NCBI RefSeq assembly: GCF_037137075.1
Contig: NZ_JBBBNV010000039.1
Span: 1 to 27,157 of the forward strand
Direction: 5' to 3'
DNA length: 27,157 bases
Source: JBBBNV01 sp037137075
GTDB lineage: Bacteria; Bacillota; Bacilli; Paenibacillales; NBRC-103111
Shown: positions 1 to 7,194 of the stretch, piece by piece
Layout: the number at the start of each line of letters is the position of its first letter
How positions within the stretch are numbered: the stretch's first letter is position 1
Position numbers and translations under genes: made by a program
The notes under the pieces: generated by a model
Databases searched by the model: none
Told to the model about the DNA's origin: nothing
What the model saw: only the letters and a program-made list of their open reading frames with translations

Positions 1-165
1 TTTTGTCTGCTCGTACTTATGAAACTGGACACCGCTACACATCACAGTATTCTTCAGCTTTATCGTTGGCTTAAAATTCTATTATGGGAACCGATGCATC
101 AATGGATGGAACGAATTCACCGTAAACCTAGTCGAAAATCAGCGGGTAGGCGCAAGAAACAGTGA
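1..165 (+). CDS. C-terminal fragment of an unidentified protein, possibly a transposase (cut by window edge)
   Basis: An open frame runs in from the left window edge for 54 codons to a TGA at 163-165. It contains a Trp-rich stretch (RWLKILLWEPMHQWMERIH) and a strongly basic tail (RKPSRKSAGRRKKQ). A basic C-terminus next to AT-rich, gene-poor DNA would fit the end of an insertion-sequence transposase, but I do not recognise the family, so that is inference. The missing N-terminal part lies outside the window. No ribosome binding site or start can be assigned. Confidence 0.4.
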   Translation, partial: FCLLVLMKLDTATHHSILQLYRWLKILLWEPMHQWMERIHRKPSRKSAGRRKKQ

Positions 166-396
166 GCTAGTATTTCCGTCACTCAGGGGAAACTACATAA
201 ATTTACCAAATGGACAGAGAGCTACCTTCTGGTGGGCAATCGACTTTTTGGTAATGAAAACTAAAACCTTGTTCAGAATTATTCGAAAACTATGCCACCG
301 ACTTTTTATGCAACGCTAGTGATTATCAGTATATTGTATATTGAATATGTCTCATTTGCATGGTTACTGGAACTTTAGATCTAAACACAAAAAACT
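166..396. other. AT-rich non-coding stretch after the left-edge fragment
   Basis: No convincing gene is visible between the stop of the left-edge frame and the stop of the minus-strand gene at 397. If the left-edge frame is a transposase, the right end of its element should lie here. I could not identify a terminal inverted repeat because the other end is outside the window. Confidence 0.4.
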
Positions 397-876
397 TTAC
401 CCCCTAAGAAAAGGAACGAACCCATCAGGAATAAAGTCACTTGTGAATACTTCTTCTTGTAGGTAGAATATCTCGATGGTATGTTCAGGATATTGTTTGC
501 ATATTCTATTTTGAAGTTTTGCAAAACGCAATGCAATGTCATCAACTTCTTCCTTAAATACCAACAGAAGGTTAACATCTGTTTCTTCTATTTGTCCATA
601 AATCATGCTGATGTTATTATCTTCATAAAAATCGCTGACAATCTCTCTTTCCATACTCATCTCACCACCTACATTAACTTTATGCAGGATAGTGTTTCCT
701 GATTCCAGCAAATCCAAACTGCCAGTTGCTAAATCCTCAGTATGCATAAAGTATGCGTTACTTTTGAGAACTCCAGAAATTTTTGCTTGCACTGATATTG
801 TAGCATTTAGTGTGATCCAATCATTTGGGGAAGGAGCAACAATGCCTTGATTAATTTTTGGCTTTGTTGATGTCAT
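397..876 (-). CDS. Hypothetical protein, 159 aa
   Basis: I do not recognise this protein. It starts at ATG 876, one base after the stop of the upstream gene (878-1174), and the GGAGG ribosome binding site is embedded in that gene's last codons, so the two are almost certainly co-translated. The protein is acidic, has no signal peptide or membrane segment, and has an N-terminal half rich in beta-type residues followed by a charged helical region (KEEVDDIALRFAKLQNRI). Base composition is much more AT-rich than the core genes to the right, as for its partner, which suggests acquisition by transfer. There is no hairpin plus T-run immediately after the stop. Confidence 0.75.
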   Translation of the reverse strand: MTSTKPKINQGIVAPSPNDWITLNATISVQAKISGVLKSNAYFMHTEDLATGSLDLLESGNTILHKVNVGGEMSMEREIVSDFYEDNNISMIYGQIEETDVNLLLVFKEEVDDIALRFAKLQNRICKQYPEHTIEIFYLQEEVFTSDFIPDGFVPFLRG

Positions 877-877
877 A

Positions 878-1174
878 TCATTTTCCTCCTTCTGTTTGAT
901 AATGACTGATAATCCAATCTGCCATCTGAAGAGCGGTCTCTTTAGACATCACAACAGTCGTTTTTTTCTCCCTAATAATTACCACTTCGTTTTCCTTTTG
1001 AGAGAATTCAGTGCTATCATCTGTTATTTTTGTTGAGACTCTAGGCTTCACATACTCTTCATAGAAGTCAAAGACTACATCTCCCACAGTATTCAAGTTC
1101 ATGATTGATGTGGTAACAAGAGACCTTGAGTAGTCCTTACTTTCTTTGTCTTCATAACTCAGACTAAATTTCAT
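878..1174 (-). CDS. Hypothetical protein, 98 aa
   Basis: I do not recognise this small acidic protein. The ATG at 1174 follows a GGGTGGTG ribosome binding site at a sensible distance. It is the first gene of a two-gene unit with the 159-aa protein (one-base gap, ribosome binding site of the second gene inside its 3' end). No membrane segment, signal peptide or cysteine motif is visible. Several predicted strands and a C-terminal helix (SKETALQMADWIISHYQ) suggest a compact alpha/beta fold, which is only an impression. The AT-rich composition matches its partner and differs from the rest of the window. Confidence 0.72.
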   Translation of the reverse strand: MKFSLSYEDKESKDYSRSLVTTSIMNLNTVGDVVFDFYEEYVKPRVSTKITDDSTEFSQKENEVVIIREKKTTVVMSKETALQMADWIISHYQTEGGK

Positions 1175-1298
1175 CTTACACCACCCGTTTTATGCACCTT
1201 TTATCCACACTATGCCATATGGATAATTCTGGTCTCAATAATCCGGCTAGGCCGACTTAGGGTCATAAATGGGTCAAAACATTGATACACAAGGAGAA

Positions 1299-1351
1299 GA
1301 TACTATATATAGTTTTAAGGAACATCGAAAAACACATATAGTATCCGATGT
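1299..1351. repeat. Two interleaved perfect inverted repeats (possible pseudoknot)
   Basis: GATACTATAT (1299-1308) is the exact reverse complement of ATATAGTATC (1336-1345). ACATCG (1322-1327) lies in that loop and is the reverse complement of CGATGT (1346-1351) just outside it. The interleaving is the arrangement of an H-type pseudoknot; alternatively it is a pair of protein-binding palindromes. It lies about 125-175 bases upstream of the minus-strand gene at 1174. AT-rich DNA makes the first repeat less surprising than its length suggests. Confidence 0.45.
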
Positions 1352-1720
1352 ATAAATATAATTAAATTTGAATTTTTATTATTCCTCTGTAGTATCCTCC
1401 CTTTTATTGATTAATCCTATTAAACGGTAATTCAAGCTACTATTACAAGTCGATTTTCTATTACTAAAGAATGGAGGACTCTCCTTAAAAACCGCCGAAA
1501 GCTTGCTCGAGCATCTGTACACCATGAGAACTCTGGCGCTGCTCGTCGTCTTCCTACGTGAAAATGGCTTTCACCCGTCCTGCAGGTGATGAGCAAGGCA
1601 AGCAGAACCGCGAACCACTCGAACCGCAAGGATAACACCGATTCGTTGGATTGAGTTATTTTTCTATTCGATTATTTTTCGACAAGAACTTCCACTGTCC
1701 AGTCCATATTTTGAAATAAA

Positions 1721-1772
1721 AAGCTCCCAAAAACCATCCGGCTAAATTGCCGTTACGACGGCCTGGAAGCTT
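1721..1772 (-). terminator. Second hairpin behind the sulfite-oxidase-like gene, terminator-like
   Basis: AAGCTCCC (1721-1728) pairs with GGAAGCTT (1765-1772) with one G-T pair, enclosing an inner hairpin GCCGT (1749-1753) / ACGGC (1758-1762). Read on the minus strand it ends in TTTTTATTT. It lies just beyond the stronger terminator at 1778-1811, so it may be a backup terminator or a structured 3' element. Confidence 0.45.
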
Positions 1773-1777
1773 CGCAC

Positions 1778-1811
1778 AAAAAAGAGACCTGCAGCAACGG
1801 GCTGCAGGTCT
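1778..1811 (-). terminator. Rho-independent terminator of the sulfite-oxidase-like gene
   Basis: Perfect 11-bp stem AGACCTGCAGC (1785-1795) / GCTGCAGGTCT (1801-1811) with a 5-base loop, followed on the minus strand by a run of six T (complement of 1778-1783). It is placed about 120 bases after the stop at 1929. Confidence 0.85.
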
Positions 1812-1928
1812 GATGTATATTCAAAAAGGGGGTCGAGTTCTATTATATACGGCCTTTGTTAAAGCCAGATGAAACGAAGATTGCAAATGGATTACAAATC
1901 ATGACAAATGCCGGGATAACCATTCGGA

Positions 1929-2582
1929 TCAGTCGAAATCAAAACGCTGCTCTTTCCATGGGCTCCCATACATATGATAACCGTTCTGCTCCCAAAATCC
2001 CGGCTTGTCCCGGGACATGAATTCGATGCCCCGCAGCCATTTGGCGCTTTTCCAGAAGTACAGGTGCGGAATGACCATCCGGACGGGATAACCGTGGGAA
2101 GGCGACAAGATTTCTCCGTTATGCTTGATTGCAAATAACGAGGTTTCCCGCAGGAAATCGTCCAGCGGCACGTTCGTGGTCCAGCCCTGCTCGGCATGAA
2201 GCATCACATAGTTTGCCTCCGGCTTCAGCTTCACCCGCTTCATCACTTCGCTTACAGCTACGCCCTCCCAGGCGTTATCCAGCTTGGACCAGGCCGTAAC
2301 ACAATGTATGTCATTGATGTAGACTTGCCGCGGCAGCGCCATGAACACCTTGTAGGATAGGGATATCTCCTCCTCCACAAGACCGAACAGCCGCAAATCC
2401 CATTTGCTCATATCCCGGTAATACGGAATATCCCCGTGGTGCAGTACCGGAAAGCCTTCGGTCACCGTCTGACCCGGCGGCACCCTCTCTTGCACTGCCG
2501 AGTTCGCCCGGACGCCGGATGCTTCGTCCCGTTCCTTCCGGTAAGCGCGCACCGCTGCGATAAAATCCTCCTCCTCCGACAT
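1929..2582 (-). CDS. Sulfite oxidase-like molybdopterin-dependent oxidoreductase
   Basis: The protein (217 aa) matches the molybdopterin-binding fold of the sulfite oxidase/YedY group. A single central cysteine in the motif DIHCVTAWSK (Cys94) is the expected Mo ligand, and the family pattern continues with WEGVAV, the HAEQGWTTNVPL stretch and GYPVRMVIPHLYFWKSAKW near residues 164-182. There is no signal peptide or Tat motif, so it is probably a cytoplasmic member; substrate and partner are unknown. I chose ATG 2582 because GGAGG lies 8 bases upstream; the in-frame ATG at 2597 has no ribosome binding site. The gene stands alone with its own terminator at 1778-1811. Confidence 0.88.
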   Translation of the reverse strand: MSEEEDFIAAVRAYRKERDEASGVRANSAVQERVPPGQTVTEGFPVLHHGDIPYYRDMSKWDLRLFGLVEEEISLSYKVFMALPRQVYINDIHCVTAWSKLDNAWEGVAVSEVMKRVKLKPEANYVMLHAEQGWTTNVPLDDFLRETSLFAIKHNGEILSPSHGYPVRMVIPHLYFWKSAKWLRGIEFMSRDKPGFWEQNGYHMYGSPWKEQRFDFD

Positions 2583-2912
2583 CTCATTCGCCTCCATTCC
2601 ATATGCAGTGGTATTCTAAGCTTCTTGCGTTAAGTATACCCAAAAGACAGACGCCGGACCAACCCGGCATTCACCAGAGCATTCACAAAAGCCGATTAAG
2701 CAATGGGCCATCGCAACTATGAACTTCTCCTTTGGCTGCAGGAAACCGTGCTATTTTTTCAGGAGAATGAATAGGGTTGTAATACAAGCGCGGAACGCAG
2801 CACGCAGGTCTTTACAAGTCAAGCAAAAACTGCAGCTTCAAAGCAAGCGCGGCTTATGATATGATAAGGTCGACCTGTATTTATATATTAAATTGTGAGG
2901 GAATGCCTTCCT
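2583..2912. other. Intergenic region between divergent genes
   Basis: This stretch separates the minus-strand sulfite-oxidase-like gene from the plus-strand gene at 2913, so it should contain both promoters. On the plus strand, TATGAT hexamers near 2855-2865 could serve as a -10, but I see no good -35 at the right spacing. No small gene is supported. Confidence 0.4.
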
Positions 2913-3491
2913 ATGAAAAAACAAACGATCGCCAGCATTGGCATCCTGGTGTTTCTGGCCATATTCGCAGCTTCCTGGGTTTTTGAATCTCCGATTTTAC
3001 TGTACATCGCCAGCGCCATTCCGATGATTGTCGTGCCCTTTATTCCCGACTTACCCAAGAACCAAACGATTCGCCACAGGCGAAGCAAGCACATTAGCCT
3101 CGTTAAAGTTCGGACGGACGAGCAAAGCCCGGAATCCGTCGTTATTACCTTCAAGCCCGGCGCCATCCGCTGGGACGCGAGAAGCCTGGTTTTGGATTTG
3201 GAGGAATTAAACGACGCCATCCCGGTCGTTCAACATATCCCCGAGCAGAAACATGCCGCCGTGCTTACGGTCCTGCAGCATGACCTGCGCATAACAGGCA
3301 AGAAAAATCGGCAGGTCGCCATTTATTTGCCGAACCTGCACGATCGCTGCCAAAGCTTGTCCTACGAGCTGGAGTCCGTCAATCGGCTCATTCTCCGGAT
3401 GGAAGACGTGTACATGCTGATTTCGCCTCCACTGACCGGCGCGGCATCGACAGCCGTCCCCTCATCGGAGAACGTCCGGCTGCACGCTTAG
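2913..3491 (+). CDS. Small membrane-anchored protein of unknown function
   Basis: This 192-aa protein begins with a short basic N-terminus and two hydrophobic segments (about residues 6-25 and 27-46), followed by a soluble domain of about 140 residues with alternating hydrophobic residues (VVITFKPGAIRWDARSLVLD) and a low-complexity Ala/Ser/Pro tail. I do not recognise the family. The start at ATG 2913 is preceded by TGAGGG at 2896-2901. A GTG at 2895 in the same frame overlaps that ribosome binding site and is unlikely. A plus-strand terminator follows immediately (3511-3554), so it is probably monocistronic. It is divergent from the sulfite-oxidase-like gene. Confidence 0.7.
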   Translation: MKKQTIASIGILVFLAIFAASWVFESPILLYIASAIPMIVVPFIPDLPKNQTIRHRRSKHISLVKVRTDEQSPESVVITFKPGAIRWDARSLVLDLEELNDAIPVVQHIPEQKHAAVLTVLQHDLRITGKKNRQVAIYLPNLHDRCQSLSYELESVNRLILRMEDVYMLISPPLTGAASTAVPSSENVRLHA

Positions 3492-3510
3492 CCTGCCACT
3501 TGTAAATATA

Positions 3511-3554
3511 ATCCCCTTCGCGGCACAGCATGTGCACTGCAATGGGGATTTTTT
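3511..3554 (+). terminator. Rho-independent terminator after the 192-aa membrane protein
   Basis: ATCCCC (3511-3516) pairs with GGGGAT (3544-3549), with an inner GCAC/GTGC stem in the loop, followed by a T-run. It begins 20 bases after the stop codon at 3491. Confidence 0.8.
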
Positions 3555-3953
3555 GTGCGGGTACAGACGAGGCCGTATTCGGCGGGAGCCCTGCGGCAAC
3601 CGATGCCGCCTCACAACACAATATAAGCGGGCCTTGACGGCACAACATTCCCATCCCCCCTTCTGAGGTTGTAAAAAAGCCCGGCGCGCCGGAAAAAAAT
3701 ACCGGTCGGCCAAGCTTTTTGGATACGTCCCGAATTTCAATGACATGGCGCAATTCCACGGAATTCCGGGACCATTTCGAACGCACCGCGGACAGCTCCC
3801 GGCAAGGTGCTTCGCTGCATGACGGCGGTCGATCGACAATATTGTGCGCTTGCGTTGTCGCCACGACTCGTATTTTTCAAAAGCATGTTGAGGGAAACAG
3901 ACTCGGTGGCCGCACTCCATAACCCAGCCTGAGGCCTGTTCCAGCTCGATCCC
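3555..3953. other. Non-coding stretch between convergent genes
   Basis: Nearly 400 bases between the terminator at 3554 and the stop of the aldo/keto reductase at 3954. Long open frames exist on both strands, but they overlap one another, lack ribosome binding sites and have the Cys/Arg/Pro-rich composition typical of spurious translation. I see no recognisable gene or clear terminator for the minus-strand gene. Confidence 0.45.
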
Positions 3954-4970
3954 TTACGCCAAAATCCGGGCAGACTCCTGCATCACCCGCTGCATTGGCA
4001 GATGATACGGACATTTCTGCTCGCACAGCGGCGTCTCTTTACAGGGCTCGTAATCGGCACAGGAAGCCAGCTTCTCCTGCTGCTTGCTGAAGAAATCCAT
4101 GCCCTTCGGCAGCAGGCCGAATTTCTCCCGCACCTTGCTCGCAATCATGACGTCCGGGATTTTAATATCGATCGGACAGGAGCAATAATTACAGCGGCGG
4201 CAATTGTGGGTGCCCAGCTCCTCCGCCAGCCCCTCCAGCTCCAGCCGTTCCGCCTCCGACACCTCGGCGGCTTGAGCCGCTATATTTTCCTTCACCTGCT
4301 CCACGCTAATCATGCCGGAGATGGTAACATGAACATCCTGGCTAAACGGATACCGGATCGCCTTATCTACCGGTTGAACGAATCCGCCCGACAGCGGCTT
4401 CATCACTACCCGGCCCATGTTTTGCCGGATTAGCTCAGGCACAAGCTCCTTAGCCGCAAAAGGCTGCACAAGGCTTAAATGGAACAGCACCTGATCGAAT
4501 TGCCCCTTGCTGACCCAGCGCGACAGAAGCTCAGGACGATGGCCGGTTATGCCGATGAACCGCACCTTGCCTTCCCGCTGTGCCTCCAGCGCCGCCTCAT
4601 AAGCACCGCCTTCACCCATCATTTGCTTAAACTCATGGACGAAATTGACATAATGAAGCTGAAGCAAATCCACATGATCCGTCTTCATCTTCCGCAGGCT
4701 GCCCTCAATTTCTTCCTTCGCCGCAGCATAATCCCGTTTGTTCGTTTTGGTAGCCAAGAAATATTCCTTTCGGCGGTGAGAGATGCTGCTGCCGATAATT
4801 TCTTCACTGTTGCGGTATGCAGAAGCGGTATCGATGTAATTAATGCCTTGATCGAGCGCATAATTCAAGGCATCACGCGCTTGATCCAGCGGCACGCCGG
4901 GCAGGTTCATCGCTCCGAAACCGAGCGATGATACCCGGTAGCCCGTGTTTCCGAATTCAGTGTATCTCAT
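3954..4970 (-). CDS. Aldo/keto reductase with Cys-rich (4Fe-4S-like) C-terminus
   Basis: NAD(P)H-dependent oxidoreductase of the AKR TIM-barrel family, 338 aa. The catalytic tetrad is visible as Asp47, Tyr52, Lys75 and His106 (motifs NYIDTASAY, ATKT, LLQLHYV). The barrel is followed from about residue 255 by a cysteine-rich extension: CRRCNYCSCPIDI, then a second group in CADYEPCKETPLCEQKCPYH. Such extensions occur in the AKR subgroup annotated with a 4Fe-4S domain, so an iron-sulfur cluster is likely, though the substrate is unknown. The start at ATG 4970 is preceded by GGAAGGGTG. The gene is divergent from the SPFH operon and appears monocistronic. Confidence 0.9.
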   Translation of the reverse strand: MRYTEFGNTGYRVSSLGFGAMNLPGVPLDQARDALNYALDQGINYIDTASAYRNSEEIIGSSISHRRKEYFLATKTNKRDYAAAKEEIEGSLRKMKTDHVDLLQLHYVNFVHEFKQMMGEGGAYEAALEAQREGKVRFIGITGHRPELLSRWVSKGQFDQVLFHLSLVQPFAAKELVPELIRQNMGRVVMKPLSGGFVQPVDKAIRYPFSQDVHVTISGMISVEQVKENIAAQAAEVSEAERLELEGLAEELGTHNCRRCNYCSCPIDIKIPDVMIASKVREKFGLLPKGMDFFSKQQEKLASCADYEPCKETPLCEQKCPYHLPMQRVMQESARILA

Positions 4971-5093
4971 TTAAACGTTCACCCTTCCTTCGCGTTTTCT
5001 CCTCCTGTCCATTGTACCATTGGCATGGAGGGTCGCTCTACCCGCTTTTTCAGCCAATCCGCACCAGGAAGAAATCCGCCTAATAAATTTCGT

Positions 5094-5122
5094 TTTACAA
5101 TTACATCCAAATATGATATCAT
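5094..5122 (+). promoter_or_regulatory. Sigma-A-like promoter of the SPFH operon
   Basis: TTTACA (5094-5099), a 17-base spacer, then TATCAT (5117-5122). The -10 lies inside the perfect palindrome ATGATATCAT (5113-5122). It is about 50 bases upstream of the chosen start at 5174 and followed by a very AT-rich leader. Confidence 0.6.
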
Positions 5123-5173
5123 AATAATATAATAATGATTTATCTTATTCATGACCAACAAGGAGGGGTTCAC

Positions 5174-6016
5174 ATGAAAGAACAAAAAGCATGGTCTTTA
5201 AACGGTTTTATGGGCATGTTGCCGCTGCTTTTCTTTGCGGCATGCGCCTTATTTTCCTTTCTAAGCGCTCAGAAGGTCATTGGCGTTATTTTCCTCGTCG
5301 CGCTGGCGGCCTATGCCTCCGGTTTTACAATTGTACAGCCGAATCAGGCCGCCGTCGTAACCTTCCTCGGCAAATATTTGGGAACGGTCCGTCACAGCGG
5401 ATTTTGGCTTATTATCCCGTTCACAGTCCGCAAGCATGTGTCGCTGCGTGTTCGCAACTTCAACAGCGCCAAGCTGAAGGTGAATGATACTGCCGGCAGC
5501 CCGATAGAGATTGCCACGGTCGTCGTTTTCCGTGTCGTGGATACTGCCAAGGCCGTGTTCGATGTTGACAATTATGAGCAATTTGTCGAGATTCAAAGCG
5601 AAACCGCTCTTCGCCACGTTGCCAGCAAATATCCGTACGATTCCTATACAGGAGAACAAATCTCGCTCCGCGCCAATGCAGATGAAATCGCCAGAGAGCT
5701 GGAAGAGGAGCTTCAGCAGCGTCTGGCCCTTGCCGGTGTCGAGGTCATGGAAGCCCGCCTGACTCACCTTGCGTATTCCACAGAAATCGCCAGTGCGATG
5801 CTGCAGCGCCAGCAGGCCGATGCCATTATTGCCGCCCGGCAAAAAATTGTTGAAGGTGCTGTAGGCATGGTCCAAATGGCCATTGCCACCCTGCAGCAGG
5901 AAGGCGTGATTGAGCTCGATGAGGAACGCAAGGCAGCTATGATTAATAATTTGCTTGTCGCCATCGTGTCCGACCGGGCCGCTTCCCCGGTTATTAACAC
6001 GAGCAGCTTGTACTGA
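5174..6016 (+). CDS. SPFH/band-7 domain membrane protein
   Basis: A 280-aa stomatin/prohibitin-type protein. Two hydrophobic segments at the N-terminus (about residues 12-30 and 35-52) anchor it, followed by the SPFH opening motif IVQPNQAAVVTFLGKY and a band-7 domain. A helical region rich in Ala/Glu/Gln (ASAMLQRQQADAIIAARQKI) is typical of the oligomerising part. These proteins form large membrane-associated rings and organise membrane domains, often with proteases. The start at ATG 5174 has AGGAGGGG directly upstream; an earlier in-frame ATG at 5135 has none. It is the first gene of an operon with the RHH and CPBP genes. Confidence 0.88.
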   Translation: MKEQKAWSLNGFMGMLPLLFFAACALFSFLSAQKVIGVIFLVALAAYASGFTIVQPNQAAVVTFLGKYLGTVRHSGFWLIIPFTVRKHVSLRVRNFNSAKLKVNDTAGSPIEIATVVVFRVVDTAKAVFDVDNYEQFVEIQSETALRHVASKYPYDSYTGEQISLRANADEIARELEEELQQRLALAGVEVMEARLTHLAYSTEIASAMLQRQQADAIIAARQKIVEGAVGMVQMAIATLQQEGVIELDEERKAAMINNLLVAIVSDRAASPVINTSSLY

Positions 6017-6028
6017 CGGTTCAAGCCG

Positions 6029-6232
6029 ATGGCTCCCAAAAAAAGCTTTCCCCTGCGGATCGACCCGAAGCTGTATGAGGTGCTGGAGCGGTGGGCCCAG
6101 GACGAATTCCGCAGTGTGAACAGCCATATCGAGTATGTGCTTCGTGAAGCGGCCCGTAAGGCGGGCCGTCTGCCCGGATCGCGGATTGCAAACCTGCCGG
6201 AAGCAGGGGAGGATTCCGATGAACCGAAATAA
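6029..6232 (+). CDS. Arc-type ribbon-helix-helix protein, 67 aa
   Basis: The short N-terminal strand KKSFPLRIDPKLYEVLERWA, followed by two helices (RSVNSHIEYVLREAARKAG), is the Arc/MetJ-type ribbon-helix-helix pattern, which binds DNA as a dimer. It starts 12 bases after the SPFH stop, with no strong ribosome binding site, which suggests translational coupling. Its 3' end overlaps the start of the CPBP gene by 14 bases. It could be an autorepressor of the operon, and the palindrome at the promoter (5113-5122) is a possible site, but neither is shown by the sequence. Proteins of this type are often found next to SPFH genes in bacilli, as far as I recall. Confidence 0.82.
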   Translation: MAPKKSFPLRIDPKLYEVLERWAQDEFRSVNSHIEYVLREAARKAGRLPGSRIANLPEAGEDSDEPK

Positions 6233-7043
6233 TACAGGTCTTACCATCCGCAGGCAAAATGGACGTCTTGTCGCCTTGTTTACAGTGGCTGGCGCAGCTG
6301 GCGCTGCGGCCATCCTGCCATACCAATTCGCCTTGTCAGGACAAACCCTTCAGGGCGCGGCAGCCCAGGCCGGACTTCCGCCCGGCGCCTTAATCGGCCT
6401 GTCGGTCCTGCAGACCGCCGTTCAAGTGCTCATTGCAAGCTGGCTCGGTCTGCTGATGGCCCGCTCTGCGGGGCTGGACGCGCCTATGCTGCGCAGCTGG
6501 ATGTATAGAACTCCTGCCCCGGCATGGTCGGGACGCTGGCTTACCATCGCTATTGCAGGGAGCTTTCTCCTTACGCTCCTGCTGGCGCTAACAGATAAGC
6601 TGCTGCTTCAGCCTTACCTTCCGCCGGCAGTACATGTAGCAGCTGCGGCGGCTTCTCATCAGATGCCGCTCTGGTCCCGGGCTTCAACCGCCTTGTACGG
6701 CGGTGTTGTTGAGGAGGTGCTCCTGCGCCTGTTCGTGATGACTCTGCTGGTATGGATTCTTTCGATTCCTGCACGCCGCAGCCATCGTCCGATTGCCCCG
6801 GCCGTTTATGTGTGCGCCATTGTTCTGGCTACTCTCCTGTTTGGATTTGGGCATCTGCCGGCAACGGCCTCTCTATTCGGAGGCTTAAGCGGCTTGCTGG
6901 TCGTCCGGGCTTTGGTGCTGAACGGGCTGCTGGGTCTGTTATTCGGATGGCTTTATTGGAAAAAGGGGCTGGAGTACGCTATCGTCTCCCATCTGTTTGC
7001 GGATTTGTTCCTTCATGTGCTGTGGGCTTCCGCCTTAGCGTAA
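6219..7043 (+). CDS. CPBP-family intramembrane metalloprotease
   Basis: A polytopic membrane protein of 274 aa with the motifs of the CPBP (CAAX protease and bacteriocin-processing, Abi) family: EEVLLR in motif 1, FGFGH in motif 2, the glycine-rich GLLFGWLYWKKG, and a late His/Asp pair in SHLFADLFLH. These supply the metal-binding Glu and His residues. Substrates of most bacterial members are unknown. The start at ATG 6219 has GGGGAGGA 8 bases upstream and overlaps the end of the RHH gene; the longer frame from 6135 reads through that gene and is rejected. It is the last gene of the SPFH operon and ends at convergent terminators. Confidence 0.9.
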   Translation: MNRNNTGLTIRRQNGRLVALFTVAGAAGAAAILPYQFALSGQTLQGAAAQAGLPPGALIGLSVLQTAVQVLIASWLGLLMARSAGLDAPMLRSWMYRTPAPAWSGRWLTIAIAGSFLLTLLLALTDKLLLQPYLPPAVHVAAAAASHQMPLWSRASTALYGGVVEEVLLRLFVMTLLVWILSIPARRSHRPIAPAVYVCAIVLATLLFGFGHLPATASLFGGLSGLLVVRALVLNGLLGLLFGWLYWKKGLEYAIVSHLFADLFLHVLWASALA

Positions 7044-7060
7044 ACCGTAAAGCGTCCGTT

Positions 7061-7098
7061 AAAAAAGAGGACCCCCGTTCAAGCCGGAGGTTGAATTT
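7061..7098. terminator. Hairpin between the CPBP and rsgI genes, possibly bidirectional
   Basis: ACCCCCG (7071-7077) pairs with CGGAGGT (7085-7091) with one wobble pair. On the minus strand it is followed by six T (complement of 7061-7066); on the plus strand by a weaker TGAATTTT. It can end the SPFH operon and act as a second stop for rsgI. Confidence 0.6.
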
Positions 7099-7147
7099 TG
7101 CCGGGATAGATAACGAAACAGCCGCCACGCCGGCCTAATAAAAGGAG

Positions 7148-7189
7148 AACCCCCTGCCTGCGCGCAAGAAGCGCCGCAAGCAGGGGGTT
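7148..7189 (-). terminator. Rho-independent terminator of sigI-rsgI
   Basis: A perfect 10-bp outer stem AACCCCCTGC (7148-7157) / GCAGGGGGTT (7180-7189), with further GC pairing inside, followed on the minus strand by CTCCTTTTATT. It lies just behind the rsgI stop at 7195. Confidence 0.85.
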
Positions 7190-7194
7190 GGCTA

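Larger units (their letters stand above)
1175..1928. other. Long non-coding gap with structured elements
   Basis: About 750 bases without a supported gene. It holds the leader of the two minus-strand hypothetical genes, an interleaved inverted-repeat pair at 1299-1351, a locally GC-richer patch around 1490-1640, and two hairpins (1721-1772 and 1778-1811) that end minus-strand transcription from the gene at 1929. Short open frames in the GC-richer patch on both strands lack ribosome binding sites. Confidence 0.5.

Noticed and set aside
1427..1638. Open frames on both strands in a GC-richer patch
   Set aside because: The plus-strand frame has no start codon, the minus-strand frame has no ribosome binding site, and neither product resembles a known family.
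1721..1811. Riboswitch behind or in front of the sulfite-oxidase-like gene
   Set aside because: I compared it mentally with c-di-GMP, molybdenum-cofactor and other common classes and found no matching core; the T-runs on the minus strand fit terminators better.
3388..3920. Long overlapping minus-strand open frames (158 and 152 codons)
   Set aside because: They overlap each other and run into the end of the 192-aa membrane protein gene and its terminator, have no ribosome binding site, and show composition typical of spurious frames.
5261..6313. 350-codon minus-strand open frame
   Set aside because: It is antisense to the SPFH gene, whose domain, ribosome binding site and promoter are clear.
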